A stretch of DNA of 31,740 nucleotides, from assembly GCA_035644935.1 (NCBI GenBank), contig DASQNO010000066.1:1-31740 (forward strand), given 5' to 3'. The notes under the pieces are model-generated. The model saw nothing but the letters and a program-made list of their open reading frames with translations, was not told the DNA's origin and did not search any database. The stretch's first letter is position 1. Every line of letters begins with the position of its first letter. Made by a program: the position numbers and the translations under genes. This DNA comes from CADCVW01 sp035644935 (GTDB lineage: Bacteria; Pseudomonadota; Alphaproteobacteria; Sphingomonadales; Sphingomonadaceae). This document shows, piece after piece, positions 8,574 to 16,635 of the stretch.

Positions 8574-8823
8574 GTTTCCCGCCCAAAACGATCACGTGTC
8601 CCGCGCGACGCTGACGGCGTGCCGCCGCTTGCGGCAGGATTTCGGTAAAAGGCTCCCGGCGCGAGGGCTTCGACTGAGGGCGCACCCGCCGCGGTAGCCG
8701 CCACGGAGGCAGACGCTCTCGCCTTGCTTACCGACAGCCGGCTCAACTCACGCTCAGGCAACCGTTACGCCGCTGTGTCATTGTGCCTGGGGTGAGCGGT
8801 TCGTTTCTCAGGAGCTTCAAGCG
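8574..8823. other. intergenic region between tRNA-Val and the DUF2868 gene
   Basis: About 250 nt with no gene, terminator or promoter I can defend. The only functional element visible is AGGAG at 8810-8814, a ribosome binding site 9 nt before the TTG start at 8824. Confidence 0.5.
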
Positions 8824-10308
8824 TTGAGGGAGGAGGACGCCCTATCGTTCCTGCTCGTGCGCGCCGTCGAGCTGGAGGACGGCGCGGAGGCGGTGCTCAC
8901 GCGCGACGACCGCCGGGAAGCGACCACCAATGCCTTGGGCCGCGGGCATGGGGACAGCGCCGGTTTCCTCGCACGGCGGGCGGAGTTCCTGCACGAACGC
9001 CTGCTTGCACGCTTTCCCGCCGTGCGCCGGGTGACGGCCGCGGCGCGCTGGCCGCAATGGGTGAGCTGGGCGCTGCCGCTCGCCGCGCTGGCATTAGGCG
9101 TCGTCAGCAACGAGCTGGGGGGAGGCAAGCAGCTCAACATCATCGCCTTTCCGCTGCTCGGCATGCTGGTCTGGAACCTGTTCGCTTACGCCCTCCTGCT
9201 GGGCCGGACGCTGGTGCGCAGGCCAAGCGTCGACCGGCCCGGCGGAAACGGGCTGGCGCGGCTGATCGGGCGCTTGACCGAACCTGCGATCCGCAGGCTC
9301 GATGCCCAGCCCGTCGTCGGCCGCGCGATCAGGCGCTTCGCAGGCGACTGGTTGAGCGCCAGTTCGGCGCTGAGCTACAGCCGCGCCAGCCGGACGCTGC
9401 ATTTGTCCGCGGCGGCGCTGGCGCTGGGCGCGCTTCTGGGCATGTATGGCCGCGCGCTGGGGATCGAGTACCGCGCCGGCTGGGAAAGCACGTTTATCGG
9501 CGCGGAAACACTGCGCGGGGGCCTGACGAGCCTGCTGGGTCCGGCAAGCCTGCTGACCGGGATCGCGGTGCCGGACCTCGCCGGCATCCGGGCGATGCGG
9601 TGGAGCGTCGGTCCCGGCGTGGACGCCGCGCCGTGGATCCACCTGTTCGCGGCTACCGCGCTGTTGTTCATCATCGGGCCGCGTCTGGCACTGGCCGCCT
9701 GGCACGCGGCGCGGGCCGGGCGGCTGGGCCGGCGGCTCCCGGTTGGCCAACCCGACGACGGCTATGCGCGCCGCCTGCTGCGCAGTGCGCGCGGCGAGAG
9801 CGTGTCCGTGCGCGTGGTTCCGTACAGCTACCGCCTGCCCGACCGGTCCGGCGAGCGGCTAGCCGACACTCTGAAGCAGGTGCTGGGGGCTGGAACGCAG
9901 GTGAACGTCGACTCGCCGGTGGCCTATGGCGCCGAAGACGAATGGCTCGCGGGGGCGGCGGCGCCGGCCGCGGCCGAGGACCACGTGATCGTCCTATTCA
10001 ATCTGGCCGCGACGCCGGAGGCGGAGAACCAGGGCGCCTTCATCGGCGGCTTGCGCCGGATCGTGGAGCCGCGAGGCGGGCAGCTGAGCGTGATCCTCAA
10101 CGAGGCAACATTTCGCCAGCGCTTGTCCGGGCAGGGTGCGGACGAAGCGCGATTGCAGGCGCGGCGGTCGGCGTGGAGCGGCGTCGGCGCCCCCCACGGC
10201 GTCGCCTTCATCGGCCTCGATCTGGAGGAGGACGAACCGGGCGAGCTCGTGCGGCGGCTGGAGGAGGGTCTTCTCCGCTCGCCGACGAAGGGAGCGGACC
10301 GGCCATGA
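8824..10308 (+). CDS. DUF2868 family membrane protein
   Basis: A 494-residue inner-membrane protein of unknown function, recognised as DUF2868. Its N-terminus is soluble (LSFLLVRAVELEDG). Hydrophobic segments follow at about residues 79-98, 104-128, 190-210 and 277-298, and the C-terminal half is soluble. A TTG start is chosen because AGGAG lies 9 nt upstream and no ATG or GTG precedes it in frame. Its stop overlaps the start of the DUF3482 GTPase (ATGA), so the two are translationally coupled. This pair is a recurrent two-gene unit, suggesting that the GTPase acts on or through this membrane protein. Confidence 0.85.
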   Translation: MREEDALSFLLVRAVELEDGAEAVLTRDDRREATTNALGRGHGDSAGFLARRAEFLHERLLARFPAVRRVTAAARWPQWVSWALPLAALALGVVSNELGGGKQLNIIAFPLLGMLVWNLFAYALLLGRTLVRRPSVDRPGGNGLARLIGRLTEPAIRRLDAQPVVGRAIRRFAGDWLSASSALSYSRASRTLHLSAAALALGALLGMYGRALGIEYRAGWESTFIGAETLRGGLTSLLGPASLLTGIAVPDLAGIRAMRWSVGPGVDAAPWIHLFAATALLFIIGPRLALAAWHAARAGRLGRRLPVGQPDDGYARRLLRSARGESVSVRVVPYSYRLPDRSGERLADTLKQVLGAGTQVNVDSPVAYGAEDEWLAGAAAPAAAEDHVIVLFNLAATPEAENQGAFIGGLRRIVEPRGGQLSVILNEATFRQRLSGQGADEARLQARRSAWSGVGAPHGVAFIGLDLEEDEPGELVRRLEEGLLRSPTKGADRP

Positions 10309-11828
10309 GCGACGATCGCACGGCGCCGCCATCGTCCGAAGCCAGCCTCCGGACGCTCAATCTCAGCCTCATCTCCCACACCAACGTGGGCAAGACGACG
10401 CTGGTGCGCACGCTGCTTGCCCGTGACGTCGGCGAAGTTCGCGACGCCGCGCACGTGACCGATGTCGCGACGGGCTACCTCATGCTGCAGGCCGGCGACG
10501 ACAGCCTGATGCTGTGGGACACGCCGGGGTTCGGCGACACGGTGCGGCTGCTCAGGCGGCTGCGGCTCGTGGGCAATCCCGTCGGCTGGTTCTTGTCCCA
10601 GGTCTGGGACCGTTTTCGTGACCGGCCGCTCTGGTCGAGCCAGCAGGCGGTCCGCAACGCGCGGGACGAGGCGGATGTCATCCTGTACCTCGTCAACGCC
10701 GCGGAGGACCCGGAGGACGCAGGCTACGTCCAGCCGGAGCTCGAGATTCTCGCCTGGATCGGCAAGCCGGTGCTGCTGCTGCTGAACCAGGTCGGCCCGC
10801 CGCGCGAGGACGGCCGACTGGACGAGGAGCGTTGGGAGGCGGCGCTGCGCGAGGGGCCGGGCGGCGAGGTGGTGCGCGGCGCGCTGACGCTGGACGCCTT
10901 TGCGCGCTGCTGGGTGCAGGAAGGCGCGCTTCTGCGCATGGTCGAAACCGTAGTCACGCCCGCGAAGCGCGATCTGGTCCGGCGGCTGAGCGACGCCTGG
11001 GCGGCCAAGAACGTCGAGCGCTTCATACAGGCGATGCGCGTTCTGGCCGAACATCTCGCCGCCGCCGCGACCGATCGTGAGCCGGTGGGCGAGCGGGACT
11101 GGCGCGACAAGGCGCGGGGGGCGCTGCTGTCGATCCGCGACGAACAGCCGCCGGAAGCGCGGCGGGCGATGGCCACACTTGCCGAGCGACTGGAGACCGA
11201 CGTGCGCGGCAGCACGGAGGCGCTGATCCGCCTGCACAATCTGTCCGGCCGCGCCGCAAAGGAAGTGCTGCGCAGGCTCGGGCGCGATTACGCCGCCGTG
11301 GCGCCCGCGCGCGAAGGGTTCGCGGCGCTGCTGGGCGGGATCGCGACCGGCGCGGCGGGCGGGCTGGCGGCCGATCTGGCGGCGGGCGGGCTGACGCTCG
11401 GCGGAGGCATGCTCGTCGGCGGCGTGCTCGGCGCGATAGGCGCGGGCAGCGCGGCGCGGGGTTACAACATGGTCCAGGGGGAACAGGGGGAAAGCGTCCG
11501 GTGGGGCGAGGACTTCTTCCTGGGCCTCGTCCGCTCCGCGCTGTTGCGCTATCTGGCGGTCGCCCATTTCGGCCGGGGGCGCGGCGATTGGGAAGAAGGC
11601 GAGCATCCCGCGCACTGGCAGACGGCGGTGGCATCGTCGGTCGAGGCCGAGCGGGCCGGGTTGCGCGCGGCGTGGACCCGCGGGCGCGACGGCGATGCCG
11701 CGAGCCTCGTCGCTTCGCTCCAGGAGATCGTGACGAGACTGGCGGCGCAGTTGCTTACCCGGCTCTATCCGGAAGCGGGCGCGCTGTTCGCCGGCGCGGC
11801 ACCGGCCGAGGTTGCGCGCACGCCCTAG
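10305..11828 (+). CDS. DUF3482 GTPase, partner of the DUF2868 protein
   Basis: A 507-residue protein with an N-terminal Era/dynamin-like GTPase domain: P-loop SHTNVGKTTL (Lys30, Thr31), candidate G2 Thr52, and G3 WDTPGFGD (residues 71-78). The G4 position reads LLLLNQVG (about 157-164) instead of NKxD, so base specificity may be relaxed. The C-terminal DUF3482 part holds a Gly/Ala-rich hydrophobic stretch (about residues 338-385) that could insert into or lie on a membrane. Four bases overlap the DUF2868 gene. Function is unknown; coupling to a membrane partner suggests a membrane-remodelling or stress role, which is inference. Confidence 0.87.
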   Translation: MSDDRTAPPSSEASLRTLNLSLISHTNVGKTTLVRTLLARDVGEVRDAAHVTDVATGYLMLQAGDDSLMLWDTPGFGDTVRLLRRLRLVGNPVGWFLSQVWDRFRDRPLWSSQQAVRNARDEADVILYLVNAAEDPEDAGYVQPELEILAWIGKPVLLLLNQVGPPREDGRLDEERWEAALREGPGGEVVRGALTLDAFARCWVQEGALLRMVETVVTPAKRDLVRRLSDAWAAKNVERFIQAMRVLAEHLAAAATDREPVGERDWRDKARGALLSIRDEQPPEARRAMATLAERLETDVRGSTEALIRLHNLSGRAAKEVLRRLGRDYAAVAPAREGFAALLGGIATGAAGGLAADLAAGGLTLGGGMLVGGVLGAIGAGSAARGYNMVQGEQGESVRWGEDFFLGLVRSALLRYLAVAHFGRGRGDWEEGEHPAHWQTAVASSVEAERAGLRAAWTRGRDGDAASLVASLQEIVTRLAAQLLTRLYPEAGALFAGAAPAEVARTP

Positions 11829-13222
11829 AGCGCGCCCACGAGCCCCAGCCGCTCGCGCCGCATCCAGCGCGCGATCATCAGCGCCGACACGACCGCCAGC
11901 CCGCTCGCCAGGCCCACCCAGATCCCGACGCCGCCCCAGCCGGCCCCGAACGCCAGCGCCACGCCGACGCCGATCGCGACCACCCAATAGCCGAAGATCG
12001 CGTAGACCATCGGCACCGCCGTATCGCCCAAGCCGCGCAGCATGCCCGCGCCCACCGCCTGCGCGCCGTCGACGATCTGGAACAGGGCGGCGACGCCGAG
12101 GAACGTCACCGCCAGAGGGATCACGGGCGCGTTCGCCGGGTCGCTTTCGTCCATAAAGGCGTGGATCAGCGGGAGAGGCTGCGTAACGAGCACCAGCGCC
12201 ATGGCCGCCATGAAGCCGACGCCGAGCACGAAGCAGGTCCACCCTGCGCGCGTGATCCCGGCCTTGTCGCCGCGGCCAAGCGCCAGGCCCACCCGCACGG
12301 TGACCGCCTGGCTGAGCCCCAGCGGCACCATGAACGTCAGCGCGGCGATCTGGATGGCGATCGCGTGCGCGGCGACGGAGGCGAGGTCGATCAGGCCCAT
12401 CAGGAACACGGCCGCGCTGAACACGCCGAATTCCAGCGCGAAGATGGCCGCGATCGGCAGGCCGAGCCGCCACAGCCGGGTGAAGCGCGCCCGGTCCGGA
12501 CGCCAGAAGTTGCCGAACAGGTGAAAGCGCCGAAAGCGGCGGTGCCGGGTCACGACCAGCGCCATGGCCGCGAACATGAGCAGGTTGGTGATGTCACTGG
12601 CGACGCCGGCCCCGGTCAGCCCGAGCTGCGGCAAGCCGAAGCGCCCGAAGATCAGCGCGTAGGTCAGCGTGCCGTTGACCAGAATGCCGCCGCCCGCGAC
12701 GACCAGCGACCAGATCGGCCGTTCCAAGGCCGACACAAAGCCGCGCAGCGCGTAGAACCACAAAGCGGGCAGCAGCCCCCATTGCAGCGCGCGCACATAC
12801 TCGGCCGCCGCGGCGGAGAGGCCGGGGTCCTGCCCCAAAGCGCGGAAGATGATTTCGGAATTCCACAGCGCCAGCCAGGCGGGGATCGCCAGCAGGCCCG
12901 CGCTCCATAGCGCCTGCCGCACGGTGCGCCGGACGTCGCGAACGCTGTTGAAGCGCGCGCCCAGTTCCTGCGCGATCATCGGCGAGGCGGCGGTCATCAA
13001 CCCCATGCCGAAGACGAGGAAAATGGAGAACAGGTTCGCGCCCAGCGCGCCGGCGGCGAGCTGCCGCGGACCCGCCCAGCCCAGCATGACCACGTCCGTC
13101 GCCTGAATGCCGGCCTGCGTCAGATTGGTGAGGATCAGCGGGTAGGCGAGCAGCAGCGTCGCGCGGAATTCCTGCCGCCACGGCCGCTTGGTCGATGCTG
13201 GCGAGGCCGTGCGCGGAAGCAT
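11825..13222 (-). CDS. MATE family multidrug efflux transporter (NorM-like)
   Basis: A 465-residue, 12-helix inner-membrane cation antiporter that would export organic cations or drugs; substrate unknown. The N-terminal helix-1 pattern (LLLAYPLILTNLTQAGIQATDVVMLGW) and the repeat in the second half (LGLPIAAIFALEFGVFSAAVFLMG) are those of NorM-type MATE proteins. The ATG at 13222 gives a normal MATE N-terminus. Its TAG stop overlaps the stop of the convergent GTPase gene in the shared tetramer CTAG. No local regulator is present. Confidence 0.92.
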   Translation of the reverse strand: MLPRTASPASTKRPWRQEFRATLLLAYPLILTNLTQAGIQATDVVMLGWAGPRQLAAGALGANLFSIFLVFGMGLMTAASPMIAQELGARFNSVRDVRRTVRQALWSAGLLAIPAWLALWNSEIIFRALGQDPGLSAAAAEYVRALQWGLLPALWFYALRGFVSALERPIWSLVVAGGGILVNGTLTYALIFGRFGLPQLGLTGAGVASDITNLLMFAAMALVVTRHRRFRRFHLFGNFWRPDRARFTRLWRLGLPIAAIFALEFGVFSAAVFLMGLIDLASVAAHAIAIQIAALTFMVPLGLSQAVTVRVGLALGRGDKAGITRAGWTCFVLGVGFMAAMALVLVTQPLPLIHAFMDESDPANAPVIPLAVTFLGVAALFQIVDGAQAVGAGMLRGLGDTAVPMVYAIFGYWVVAIGVGVALAFGAGWGGVGIWVGLASGLAVVSALMIARWMRRERLGLVGAL

Positions 13223-13345
13223 GACGGCCCGATAGCGCCGATCTCGTCACCGCGATACTTCGAGGGGTAGCCCTACCAAGCTGTCTTGCTGTTCGCTGGC
13301 AACGTCGCGCGTGAAATCATGTGCCAGACCGGGCAAGGAGGAGCC

Positions 13346-14170
13346 GTGAGCTTTCCGTCCGACCTCGAACCCTGGATCCGCCTGGGCGCTTTCGCCGCCG
13401 TCCTGTCGGCGCTCGCGGCGGCGGAGGTGCTCGCGCCGCGGCGTCGCCAGACTGTCGGCCGCCGGCGGCGCTGGCCGTCCAATCTCGGCCTCGTTGCGCT
13501 GGACACGCTTGTCGTGCGCGTCCTGTTCCCCACGGCCGCCGTGGGAGCCGCGATCGTCGCGCAGGATCGCGGCTGGGGTTTGTTCGCGGCCGTCGATCTC
13601 CCGGGTTGGGTCGAGATCGCGCTCGCCGTGGTGCTGCTCGACCTCGTCATCTGGGCGCAGCACGTTCTGTTTCACCGGGTCCCAGCCTTGTGGCGCATCC
13701 ACCGCGTGCATCATGCGGACCTGGAATGCGACGTGACCACGGGGCTGCGCTTCCACCCGGTGGAGATCGTCGCCTCGATGCTCGTCAAGTTCGCGGCGGT
13801 CGCCGCCATCGGCGCGCCGCCGCTCGCGGTGCTGATCTTCGAGATCGTGCTCAACGCCTCGGCGATGTGGAGCCACGCCAATATCCGGCTGCCGCTGGGC
13901 TTCGATCGCGTTCTTCGCCGCGTGCTGGTCACGCCCGACATGCACCGGACGCACCATTCCGTCGTCGCGCGGGAGACGCATAGCAATTTCGGCTTCAACC
14001 TGGCCGTGTGGGACCGGCTGTTCGGCACCTATCGCGCTCAGCCCGCGGCGGGGCACGAGGGGATGACGATCGGCGTGCCGCAGTTTCGCGCCCCCGCCGA
14101 ACTGCGCCTCGACCGCATGCTGCTGCAGCCGCTAAGGCGCGAGAATCCCGTCGAGGAGAGCAGGCCGTGA
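13346..14170 (+). CDS. sterol desaturase / fatty acid hydroxylase family protein
   Basis: A 274-residue integral-membrane di-iron enzyme family member. The histidine clusters expected to bind two irons are HVLFH with HRVHH, then HANI, then HRTHH, between and after hydrophobic segments (LALDTLVV..., IALAVVLLDLVIWA, PLAVLIFEIVLNA). The substrate could be a fatty acid, sterol, hopanoid or carotenoid and cannot be told. I chose the GTG at 13346 because AAGGAGGAG sits directly upstream; an in-frame ATG at 13286 lacks one. The stop overlaps the next start (GTGA), so it is coupled to the DUF1499 gene. Confidence 0.88.
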   Translation: MSFPSDLEPWIRLGAFAAVLSALAAAEVLAPRRRQTVGRRRRWPSNLGLVALDTLVVRVLFPTAAVGAAIVAQDRGWGLFAAVDLPGWVEIALAVVLLDLVIWAQHVLFHRVPALWRIHRVHHADLECDVTTGLRFHPVEIVASMLVKFAAVAAIGAPPLAVLIFEIVLNASAMWSHANIRLPLGFDRVLRRVLVTPDMHRTHHSVVARETHSNFGFNLAVWDRLFGTYRAQPAAGHEGMTIGVPQFRAPAELRLDRMLLQPLRRENPVEESRP

Positions 14171-14952
14171 ACAACGCGAACAACAGGGGCAGGTGGGCGC
14201 GCCGCCTGACATGGCTGGCCCTGATCCTGAGCCTCGGCGGCGTCGCGGCGGCGCTGATCGCGGCGCTGGGTTCCGCGGCGAACATCTGGGGGTACGGCGC
14301 GGGCTTGGGCGCGCTGCGCTACGCGCTGTACGCGGCGGTCGCGGGTGGGGTGCTGGCGATCGTCGCTTGGATCGCCTCGCGGCGCAGCGGCGCGCGCACG
14401 GGCCGGCTGAACGCGCTGGCGCTGACCGCGTCCGTGCTGTTCGCCGCCTATCTCGGCAACCAGGTCGCGACCGCGCGCAGCGTGCCCGCGATCCACGACG
14501 CCGCGACCGATCTCGACGACCTGCCGCAGTTCGCCAAGCTCCCCGTGCGCGCGGACAATTTGGACAAAGTTCCCGACAACGACCGGCCGGAACTGGCCGC
14601 CATGGACCCGGAAAGCCGCTGGAAAGCGCTGCACCGGGAGGCTTATGCCGACCTCCGCCCGCTGCGCCTCGCCGCTGCGCCGGCCGACGTCGTGCGCCGC
14701 GCCGAAGCCCTCGCGCGGGACCGCGGCTGGGTGGTGGCCAACGTCGACGCGCGCGCCGGCATCGTGGAGGCGACCGCGACGACCCTGTTCTTCCGGTTCA
14801 AGGACGACGTCGTGGTCCGCGTCCGCCCCGATCCGGCGCGGCCGGGCGGGTCGGTCGTCGACATGCGGTCGATCAGCCGCGTCGGCGGCAGCGACGTCGG
14901 CGTCAATGCCGCGCGCATCCGCGCTTTCCTCGCCGACCTCGCAAAGGCCTGA
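14167..14952 (+). CDS. DUF1499 family protein with N-terminal membrane segments
   Basis: A 261-residue protein. Residues about 15-35, 42-65 and 78-95 are hydrophobic and would anchor it in the inner membrane. The remainder is the soluble DUF1499 domain, recognisable by SRWKALHREAYADL, IVEATATTLFFRFKDDVVVRVRP and VVDMRSISRVGGSDVGVNAARI. The function of this widespread domain is unknown. The start is a GTG overlapping the previous stop, and the phosphorylase gene follows after 3 nt, so the three genes look like one operon. Confidence 0.87.
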   Translation: MNNANNRGRWARRLTWLALILSLGGVAAALIAALGSAANIWGYGAGLGALRYALYAAVAGGVLAIVAWIASRRSGARTGRLNALALTASVLFAAYLGNQVATARSVPAIHDAATDLDDLPQFAKLPVRADNLDKVPDNDRPELAAMDPESRWKALHREAYADLRPLRLAAAPADVVRRAEALARDRGWVVANVDARAGIVEATATTLFFRFKDDVVVRVRPDPARPGGSVVDMRSISRVGGSDVGVNAARIRAFLADLAKA

Positions 14953-14955
14953 TGC

Positions 14956-15828
14956 ATGGCCTGGAAGATCGGCGTCATCGGCGGCTCGGGCCTCTACGCG
15001 ATCGACGCGCTGGAGGACGCGCGCTGGGTCGCGGTCGACACGCCGTGGGGCGACCCGTCCGACGAGCTGCTCACCGGCCGCATGGGCCACGCGGAGTTCG
15101 TCTTTCTGCCCCGCCACGGCCGCGGCCATCGCCTGCCGCCGACCGACGTCAACGCCCGCGCCAACATCGACGCGCTGAAGCGGCTCGGCTGCACCGATGT
15201 CGTTGCGATTTCCGCGGTGGGGTCGCTGCGCGAGGAGCTGCCGCCCGGCCGCTTCGTCGTCGTGGACCAGTTCATCGACCGCACGGTGGCGCGCCCGCAC
15301 AGCTTCTTCGGACCCGGCTTGGTCGCGCACGTGTCGATGGCCGACCCCACCTGCGCGCGGCTGTCGGCGCTGTGCGCGGACGCGGCGGAGGCGGCGGGCG
15401 CGGCCGTTACGCGCGGCGGTACCTACCTCGCGATGGAGGGGCCGCAATTCTCCTCGCGCGCCGAAAGCCGGCTGTACCGGCAGTGGGGCTGCGACGTCAT
15501 CGGCATGACCGCAATGCCCGAAGCGCGGCTCGCGCGCGAGGCGGAGCTTCCCTACGCGCTGGTCGGCATGGTCACCGACTATGATTGCTGGCGCGGGGAC
15601 GGGGAGGCGGTGGAGGTCGCGGCGGTGATCGCGCAGCTGACGTCGAACGCCGCCGTCGCGCGCCGGCTGGTGGAGCAACTCGCCGCCGCGCTGCCGGCGG
15701 AGCGGACGCCGTCGCCGAGCGACACGGTGCTCGACTTCGCACTGATCACCGCGCCCGAGGCGCGCGACCCGGCGGCGCTGGCGCGGCTGGATGCGATCTG
15801 CGCGCGCGTGCTCGCGGCTCAGGCGTAG
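14956..15828 (+). CDS. mtnP: S-methyl-5'-thioadenosine phosphorylase (MTAP type)
   Basis: Phosphorolytic cleavage of methylthioadenosine to adenine and methylthioribose-1-phosphate, or of a related 5'-modified deoxyadenosine. The 290-residue protein shows the family motifs IGVIGGSGLY at the N-terminus, RHGRGHRLPP with NARANIDALK, the purine-site region MEGPQFSSRAES and the CDVIGMTAMPEA block. It sits 3 nt after the DUF1499 gene and overlaps the end of a convergent TIGR04283-type glycosyltransferase by 10 nt. In arsenosugar-type clusters a nucleoside phosphorylase removes adenine from a deoxyadenosyl product, so this copy may serve the neighbouring radical SAM protein rather than, or as well as, methionine salvage. 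Confidence 0.9.
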   Translation: MAWKIGVIGGSGLYAIDALEDARWVAVDTPWGDPSDELLTGRMGHAEFVFLPRHGRGHRLPPTDVNARANIDALKRLGCTDVVAISAVGSLREELPPGRFVVVDQFIDRTVARPHSFFGPGLVAHVSMADPTCARLSALCADAAEAAGAAVTRGGTYLAMEGPQFSSRAESRLYRQWGCDVIGMTAMPEARLAREAELPYALVGMVTDYDCWRGDGEAVEVAAVIAQLTSNAAVARRLVEQLAAALPAERTPSPSDTVLDFALITAPEARDPAALARLDAICARVLAAQA

Positions 15829-16475
15829 AGCCGCGCGATCCGCGAGGGCGGCACGCCGACGCCGTAGAGCAGCAGGCATAAGAGGTTTCGCGCCGAACGC
15901 CGCCACCAGCCGTCGCGCCGCCATCGCGCGGCCGAGGTCGTCGCGGCGGCGTCCAGCACCCGCAGCCGCCGTCGGCCGATGCGACGCACGATGTCGACAT
16001 CCTCCATCAACGGCAGCGCACGGTAGCCGCCGACCGCCTCATGGAGCGCGCGGGAGATCAGCAGCGCCTGGTCGCCATAAGGCAGGCCGAACCAGCGGAC
16101 CCGCGCCGCCACTCCGCGTTCAATCAGGCGCGCCTGCCACGCGTCGTCGTCGAGGTGGAAGCGAAAGCACGCGGCCTCGTCGGGACCGCCCGCGATGTGC
16201 CGCGCCGCCGCCTTCGTCCAGCCTTCCTCCAGCTGCGTATCCGCGTGAAGGAACAGCAGCCACTCGCCCCGCGCGGCGCGCGCGCCCGCGATCAGCTGCG
16301 GACCGCGTCCGCGCGCCGCGCGCACGACTGTCGCCCCCGCGGCTTGCGCGACGCCGATCGTGTCATCGGTGGACCCGCCGTCCACCACGACAATCTCGTC
16401 CGCGCCGCGCAGCGCGAGCAGGCACTCGGCAAGCGCGGCGGCGGTGTTCAGCGCCGGAATGACCACGGAAAGCAT
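15819..16475 (-). CDS. TIGR04283-type glycosyltransferase (rSAM / arsenosugar-associated)
   Basis: A 218-residue GT-A fold family-2 glycosyltransferase. It begins LSVVIPALN, has the nucleotide-sugar motif VVVDGGSTDDT, LLFLHADT (the DxD-like site), FRFHLDD, GLPYGDQALL and LMEDVDIVRR, a set typical of the small TIGR04283 family first noticed beside radical SAM proteins and later linked to arsenosugar synthesis. A basic C-terminal part (about 170-205) may touch the membrane. The ATG is preceded by GGAAG. It lies 160 nt downstream of the radical SAM gene on the same strand. Confidence 0.88.
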   Translation of the reverse strand: MLSVVIPALNTAAALAECLLALRGADEIVVVDGGSTDDTIGVAQAAGATVVRAARGRGPQLIAGARAARGEWLLFLHADTQLEEGWTKAAARHIAGGPDEAACFRFHLDDDAWQARLIERGVAARVRWFGLPYGDQALLISRALHEAVGGYRALPLMEDVDIVRRIGRRRLRVLDAAATTSAARWRRDGWWRRSARNLLCLLLYGVGVPPSRIARLYA

Positions 16476-16524
16476 CGATCAGCTTCCATCCGACCGTGCA
16501 GGGTATGACGGAACGATCCTGAGT

Positions 16525-16619
16525 CTCGTCATCGCGAGCGAAGCGCGGCGATCCAGGATCGTGGCGACCGAATGCTTCCGACCCGGATTGCCGCGTCGCT
16601 GCGCTCCTCGCAATGCGGG
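16525..16619. repeat. imperfect intergenic inverted repeat (REP-like)
   Basis: Arm 1 at 16525-16557 (CTCGTCATCGCGAGCGAAGCG...CGATCCAGG) and arm 2 at 16582-16619 (CCCGGATTGCCGCGTCGCTGCGCTCCTCGCAATGCGGG) are imperfect inverted copies separated by about 24 nt. It fills most of the gap between the radical SAM and glycosyltransferase genes. The wording matches a class of dispersed sphingomonad intergenic palindromes built on GCGAGxxGCGAAG and GCAATCC; the dispersal itself cannot be seen in one window. Confidence 0.65.
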
Positions 16620-16635
16620 TGCATCGCTTCGGGCG

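Noticed and set aside
9057..11828. A 923-residue open frame spanning the DUF2868 and DUF3482 genes
   Set aside because: Its first part is an Arg/Gly/Ala-rich shadow in another frame of the DUF2868 gene; only the part from 10305 is real.
9924..12473. Long antisense frame of 849 residues
   Set aside because: Low-complexity Arg/Ala/Asp composition with no motifs, opposite to well-identified genes; a product of high GC at third codon positions. The same applies to the frames at 14038-15924, 19177-21105 and 26729-28195.
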